This document shows positions 52,141 to 56,035 of a stretch of DNA of 56,035 bases, piece after piece (positions within the stretch are counted from its first letter, which is position 1; each line of letters opens with the position of its first letter). The notes beneath the pieces are model-generated. The model was given only the letters and a program-made list of their open reading frames with translations, did no database searches and had not been told where the DNA came from. The translations under genes were made by a program, and so were the position numbers. The stretch lies in assembly GCF_003254575.1 (NCBI RefSeq), contig NZ_QJUA01000037.1, forward strand, positions 1 to 56,035, written 5' to 3'. The stretch is from Mycobacterium kyogaense. GTDB lineage: Bacteria > Actinomycetota > Actinomycetes > Mycobacteriales > Mycobacteriaceae.

Positions 52141-52284
52141 TCTCGACCCGCAACTGGAGCGACTGCATGGAAGCGGTTGGTCTGCCGAGGCTTGGGCTTT
52201 CCTAAATCACTTGTCGCTCATCGTGTCATAGGGCCAGGCTCGTGAAAGCAAGACCTCCGTACGATCGTCAGCTCGGCGGCGCAA

Positions 52285-53523
52285 TTAGTTTGCGCCGTCG
52301 TGCCGACGTGCCGAGGCGATGACGATCCAGAGTTGACCCGCGTACCCGAGCGCCGTGGTCGCGCTCCACCAAATGATAGTCGGGACGAGTTGGCCACTCG
52401 CGGCCGCAACTAGCGCGGTCCCGCCGACAATAGCCATGAATCGAAAGAGGTTGAGGCGCAGTAAAGCCGTCTCCGCTCGAAGCACGATAGCTACAGGAAC
52501 GAGCGGGAGACTGACGATCTGCATCGCGAGCGCGGGCGCGGTGATGGGTAGCAGCACCTCCAATGGCGACCACGCCGCACCCAGCACCGGCACCACCAGA
52601 TGAGGCGCGATGACGGCAACGGAAAATCCAAGTACGACCGCAACCAACGTCAAGTGTTTAAGGGATGGCCGCAAAGCTTGCAGTGCTCGGCCGCCTGGTT
52701 CACGCAAAGCCTCCGCAACGTGTGATTGCGCAACCTGGCTCAGACCGCCGACGATAAGCGAGGCGGGCGATGTGGTGATGCGCTGACTCATCCCCGCGTA
52801 GCCAGCGGCTTCGGAGCCAAGAGCCGCGCCAGGCACCACCACGAGGCTCTGCATTATCAGGGTGTCGAGCAGGCTCGTCCCGACAGCCGGAGCCATCCGT
52901 CGAATCGGGTACGGGTCCACTGAGTCCCCATTCATTTTCGGCGCCACCTGCTTGTCGCGCCGATCTGAGTCGCGCGCCTTTCTGCTCAGAAGCACAGCCG
53001 CAAAGCGGGCCAGCACGATGGCGACGGTTAGCATCACCGCAGAAGGAGCAAACACCGCGACGACGCACTGCAGCACAGCGGCGGCGAGACCCGACACCAG
53101 ATTCCTCACAGCGAGGGCTCGGAGTCGACCAGCCCGCAAGAATTCGCCTCCGTCAAGCGCTAACCAGCTGTACGCGACGGTCAGAACGCCAGCGCAGCAG
53201 GCGATTAGCGCAAGTTGCTGTCGGCCGATGAGCAACAAGATGCCACCTGCGCTCAGAGCCACCAACAGCAGAATCAGCCCCGAGAGATGGGCTCGCGTAA
53301 CGAGGCGCCGCGCCCCGTGATCATCGGTGACCCCCGGAAGGACGAAGTCCACACGCAGCGTCGCGACAGGCTGGAGCGCGAGTGCTACTGCGAGCGCAAT
53401 CTGATACTGGCCGAGTTCTCCGACAGGAACCAACCGGCTCAGAACGGGAGTACTCGCCAAGACCGCGAACTGCCCAACGGCCTGCGCGAGCACGATCTGT
53501 CGACGCGGTCCGAGCTTTGCCAT
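52285..53523 (-). CDS. Wzx-like oligosaccharide flippase
   Basis: 412 residues with about twelve membrane helices. It starts MAKLGPRRQIVLAQAVGQFAVLASTPVLSRLVPVGELGQYQIALAVA, the typical polysaccharide-export N-terminus of the MOP superfamily, and has AGYAGMSQRITTSPASLIVGGLSQVAQSHVA in the second half. GAAGGAG lies ten bases before the ATG at 53523. It should move a lipid-linked oligosaccharide across the cytoplasmic membrane. No Wzy polymerase or Wzz regulator is recognisable in the window. Confidence 0.88.
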   Translation of the reverse strand: MAKLGPRRQIVLAQAVGQFAVLASTPVLSRLVPVGELGQYQIALAVALALQPVATLRVDFVLPGVTDDHGARRLVTRAHLSGLILLLVALSAGGILLLIGRQQLALIACCAGVLTVAYSWLALDGGEFLRAGRLRALAVRNLVSGLAAAVLQCVVAVFAPSAVMLTVAIVLARFAAVLLSRKARDSDRRDKQVAPKMNGDSVDPYPIRRMAPAVGTSLLDTLIMQSLVVVPGAALGSEAAGYAGMSQRITTSPASLIVGGLSQVAQSHVAEALREPGGRALQALRPSLKHLTLVAVVLGFSVAVIAPHLVVPVLGAAWSPLEVLLPITAPALAMQIVSLPLVPVAIVLRAETALLRLNLFRFMAIVGGTALVAAASGQLVPTIIWWSATTALGYAGQLWIVIASARRHDGAN

Positions 53524-54191
53524 GAGCAATAATCTCCTTCGCGCTGGACGAATTTCGAGCCAACGAAACTGTGGGGCTGCGTCCGTTCCTGCAGTGTCCT
53601 GGGCCGTAGCCTTTTGCTCAGCACTGGTCGAACGGTTGAACCTGTCGGTTCCGAGAGGTGGGGCTCTCGCAACAAATCTGACAATGGGCTCGCGTGTTGG
53701 AGGGAGTGAACGAAGTACTGATGAAACAAGACGAAGTCGCTGCCGAGTGCTAGACGCGCCGGAGACGATTCTAAACGCCCAACACAATTTCGCCACCGTC
53801 CAGCGGCGGTCGGTTTAGTTCGAAGATGCGGCAAATTCGACGGTCGAGAACCGTAACGCACGAAATTCAATGAATGCCGGCGCCCGACAGCGAGGTGGCA
53901 GATCGCTACGGCGTGACCCGACTGGAGATCACGGCGGTGTCGTATGCGCTATGACCCCGGGTTCGAGCGCCACTGGGATCCGTCGTGTCGCCCGCACTTC
54001 GACTCCCCGACCGGTTCGGAGTGTTCTAGCCTCCATCTGCGAAAACCTCTGCCCAATCGAACATCAGGGTTCCCGGCACATCGATTGCCAATTAGTACAG
54101 CTCGACACCCATCGTCACCGAACGTTTGCGGGGAGCTTGAGGTCGGACGTGAAAGCCGAAGTTGTCGTTTCGCGCTTCTTCGGTTAATGAG
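53524..54191. other. 668-bp intergenic region without a recognisable gene
   Basis: This lies between the leftward flippase gene and the 3' end of the leftward glycine-rich gene. It is relatively A/T-rich. Short open frames exist on both strands but lack codon bias, ribosome-binding sites or familiar motifs. It probably holds the flippase promoter and the glycine-rich gene terminator; I see no clear hairpin or repeat. Confidence 0.5.
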
Positions 54192-56035
54192 TCAGCTTTC
54201 TGGGTCGGGAAGCTCATCGATAAGTGTTCGCAAGCCGACGAGGGCGGCGTCCGCAGCGGCGCCGATGACGATTCCCGCAGGGCCTGTCGGAATTCTTGCC
54301 ACCGCGATGGTGAGCGAGGCGATGTCGAGCAGGCCGAGTGTGAAATCTTTCACGTTGCCATTCGCTATTCCTGGAGCACGCTCCTGCAGATCGCCCAGTG
54401 CCTCCAGTGCATCGGCGACTTTGAACATGATCTTCGTCGAATTAGGTAGAAATTCTGCTTCGGCCATCACATTTTGCATCGCGATCCCCAGCGTGGCCAG
54501 ATTGGCCATCAAAGCAACACTGTCATTTGCGAGCGCATTGTGCACCGCCCCAGGGATATCGGCGACGACGTCGACAACGTCTTGGAGGATGGCAAGCGCA
54601 TTTCCCGGATCGGGATCTCCTGGTAAACCCTGCGTCGCGACCCCGATCCCGGCCACGGTGGCCACACCGGGTGTCCCGCCCATTCCTTGCCTATTCGCCC
54701 AGTCGCTCATCATGGCAAGTTCCGCCAGGGTCACGTCACCATCAATCACCGGGGCGCTGGTCGAAGTACCACCGTCGCCACCAGAGCCCGAGACAGCGTC
54801 ACCGACCAAACCCGTCGACGCGTTACCGCCATTTCCACCCGAGCCTGAGGCATAGCTGCCCGAGGCCCCATCACCACCGTAACCACCCTCGGCTTCGCCG
54901 TAGTTGGTCGACGCGTCGCCGCCATTGCCGCCGGCGCCCCCGCCGCTTCCGCCGGAGCCGCCGTTGCCTCCATCTCCTCCGTCGGCGTCCCCGGAGCTCG
55001 TCGAGGCACTACCGCCGCGCCCGCCAGCACCACCCATGTCACCGGTGCCGCCGAAGCCGCCGCTACCACCCCGAGCACCCCCTACCAGCGTTGACGCGAA
55101 CCCACCGTAACCACCGGCGCCGCCGGTATGTGCGCTGTTGCCGCCGAAACCGCCGTTGCCTGCGATGGCTTGCCCGGATTCGAAGGTGAGAGCATCGCCG
55201 CCGCTTCCGCCTACACCTCCGGCGTTCTCACCGTAGCTGCCCATGCCACCGTTGCCTGCGTACGCGTTACCGGTGTTGCTCGTGGCGCGCCCACCGTTGC
55301 CACCGTCGCCGCCACTGCCGCCTGTACCAACGCCGCCGTTGCCTCCGTCGCCGGCGAACGCGTAGCCGCCTCGGCTCGATGCATCTCCGCCGTGACCGCC
55401 GGTGCCGCCTGAGCCCAGGCTTCCATTGCCCCGCGTCCCTTCACGGCCGTCGGCGCCAAAAGCGGTACCGGAGCCGTCTGTGATCGCGCTGCCGCCGTTG
55501 CCACCGTTACCGCCGCCGTTCCCGGTGCCGCCCAGTCCCCCGGCTGCTCCCGAAATGGTCTGAGTAGAGGCCAGGTTGCGCACGACGGCGTCACCGCCCG
55601 CGCCTCCCGACCCGCCGTAATAGGTGGCATTTCCCCCGTAGCCACCGGCTCCGGCCAGCACCTGCCCGAGCCCGTCTGTATATGCGCCGCCGCCGTTGCC
55701 GCCGTCCCCGCCGAATTGGAAACCGTTGCCACCGCGGCCGCCGTTCCCAGCCAGGGCTGAAGCGCCAGAGTCGCCGTTCAGAGTCGCCGCGTTGCCTCCA
55801 CGGCCCCCGTTTCCGCCATAGCCGTTGGAGCTGCTGACGCCGTTCGCGCCGGCACCGCCCTCGGCCTGACCCGTACCGAAGGTTGTGGCGTTTCCGCCGT
55901 CCCCCCCATCGCCACCGTCGATCCCGGCGCCACCAGTTCTTCCGGCAGCTCCGTAGGCGTTGCCGGAGCCGAAAGTTGTTGCGCTGCCGCCGTTACCGCC
56001 ACGCCCCCCACCGCTCCCGCCGGCCCCTCCAGTTG
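54192..56035 (-). CDS. Long glycine-rich repeat protein, N-terminus beyond the window
   Basis: An open frame runs from the right edge (first full codon at 56033) to the TGA at 54192, 613 visible residues with no start. About 430 residues are Gly/Asn/Asp/Ala-rich repeats of roughly 30 residues, in which GGxGGxGG(N/D)A alternates with short Ser/Thr stretches such as ATTFGSGNAYG. A non-repetitive C-terminal domain (about 180 residues, DVTLAELAMMSDWANRQ to the end) looks helical, with hydrophobic patches (LLDIASLTIAVARIPTGPAGIVIGAAADAALVGL). The repeats resemble PGRS sequence, but no PE domain can be seen, so a PE_PGRS call is not supported. Probably secreted or surface-exposed. Confidence 0.8.
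   Translation of the reverse strand, partial: TGGAGGSGGGRGGNGGSATTFGSGNAYGAAGRTGGAGIDGGDGGDGGNATTFGTGQAEGGAGANGVSSSNGYGGNGGRGGNAATLNGDSGASALAGNGGRGGNGFQFGGDGGNGGGAYTDGLGQVLAGAGGYGGNATYYGGSGGAGGDAVVRNLASTQTISGAAGGLGGTGNGGGNGGNGGSAITDGSGTAFGADGREGTRGNGSLGSGGTGGHGGDASSRGGYAFAGDGGNGGVGTGGSGGDGGNGGRATSNTGNAYAGNGGMGSYGENAGGVGGSGGDALTFESGQAIAGNGGFGGNSAHTGGAGGYGGFASTLVGGARGGSGGFGGTGDMGGAGGRGGSASTSSGDADGGDGGNGGSGGSGGGAGGNGGDASTNYGEAEGGYGGDGASGSYASGSGGNGGNASTGLVGDAVSGSGGDGGTSTSAPVIDGDVTLAELAMMSDWANRQGMGGTPGVATVAGIGVATQGLPGDPDPGNALAILQDVVDVVADIPGAVHNALANDSVALMANLATLGIAMQNVMAEAEFLPNSTKIMFKVADALEALGDLQERAPGIANGNVKDFTLGLLDIASLTIAVARIPTGPAGIVIGAAADAALVGLRTLIDELPDPES

Noticed and set aside
53870..54187. Small plus-strand open frame between the flippase and glycine-rich genes
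   Set aside because: No ribosome-binding site, -10 element, codon bias or recognisable motif.
54192..56035. CRISPR-like or satellite repeat array at the right edge
   Set aside because: The repetition is codon-level (Gly-Gly-Asn/Asp) in a continuous reading frame, without fixed repeat/spacer lengths.
54192..56035. PE_PGRS family membership
   Set aside because: The repeats look PGRS-like, but the N-terminus is outside the window, so a PE domain cannot be shown.

Overview
The window is high-G+C DNA from a mycobacterium, most likely a fast-growing Mycolicibacterium. The evidence is gene content and order. Moving rightwards it carries lpqB-mtrB-mtrA, tmk, sahH, a TetR regulator with rubB-rubA-alkB, manA, a SIS-domain gene, manB, a DUF3499 gene, whiB2, fbiA-fbiB, manC-wbbL-rmlD, an LCP ligase, birA, fadE25, purE-purK and a GtrA gene. 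This is the same backbone I remember from the Mycobacterium tuberculosis Rv3243-Rv3279 neighbourhood, with extra genes inserted and birA/fadE25/purEK rearranged. No rRNA, tRNA or CRISPR array was seen.

Layout. 1-6334: Rieske lipoprotein, the LpqB/MtrB/MtrA cell-envelope signalling operon, an unknown protein and thymidylate kinase. 6388-10986: an accessory block of three exported hydrolases (esterase, glycerophosphodiester phosphodiesterase, purple-acid-phosphatase-like enzyme with a frameshift) plus a small lipoprotein. 10988-17903: S-adenosylhomocysteine hydrolase, an MFS transporter, the alkane hydroxylase operon with its rubredoxins and TetR regulator, and an amino-acid permease. 17970-23008: an FAD enzyme and the mannose-activation genes. 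23098-27645: DUF3499 protein, metallopeptidase-like protein, WhiB2, and the coenzyme F420 genes fbiA/fbiB with a Nudix gene. 27635-28621: a single AbiEi/DUF559 gene bounded by a 55-bp imperfect inverted repeat, which looks like a mobile cassette. 28638-33717: GDP-mannose synthesis, the arabinogalactan linker genes wbbL/rmlD, and the LCP ligase that attaches arabinogalactan to peptidoglycan. 33919-38622: small membrane protein, biotin ligase, acyl-CoA dehydrogenase and purine genes.

38717-56035 is the most accessory part and looks like a surface-glycan locus. It has a GtrA flippase-like protein, a UGM-like FAD enzyme next to a divergent cis-prenyltransferase, two polyprenyl-phosphate sugar-phosphate transferases, a low-molecular-weight tyrosine phosphatase, two glycosyltransferases, a polysaccharide pyruvyl transferase, a Wzx-like flippase, and a long glycine-rich repeat protein that runs off the right edge. 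Conserved small genes (GAF sensor, two CrcB-like proteins, YdcF-like and PH-domain proteins, a Cys-rich mini-protein) sit in the middle. Genes from about 46200 to 54190 have visibly more A/T than their neighbours, suggesting acquisition.

A recurring regulatory theme is leaderless translation. At least sixteen genes have a TANNNT -10 element ending 6-8 nt before an ATG or GTG and no Shine-Dalgarno sequence, and I used this to choose starts. Genes inside operons instead show ATGA/GTGA stop-start overlaps. Gene names rest on recognised motifs and synteny recalled from memory; no database search was possible.
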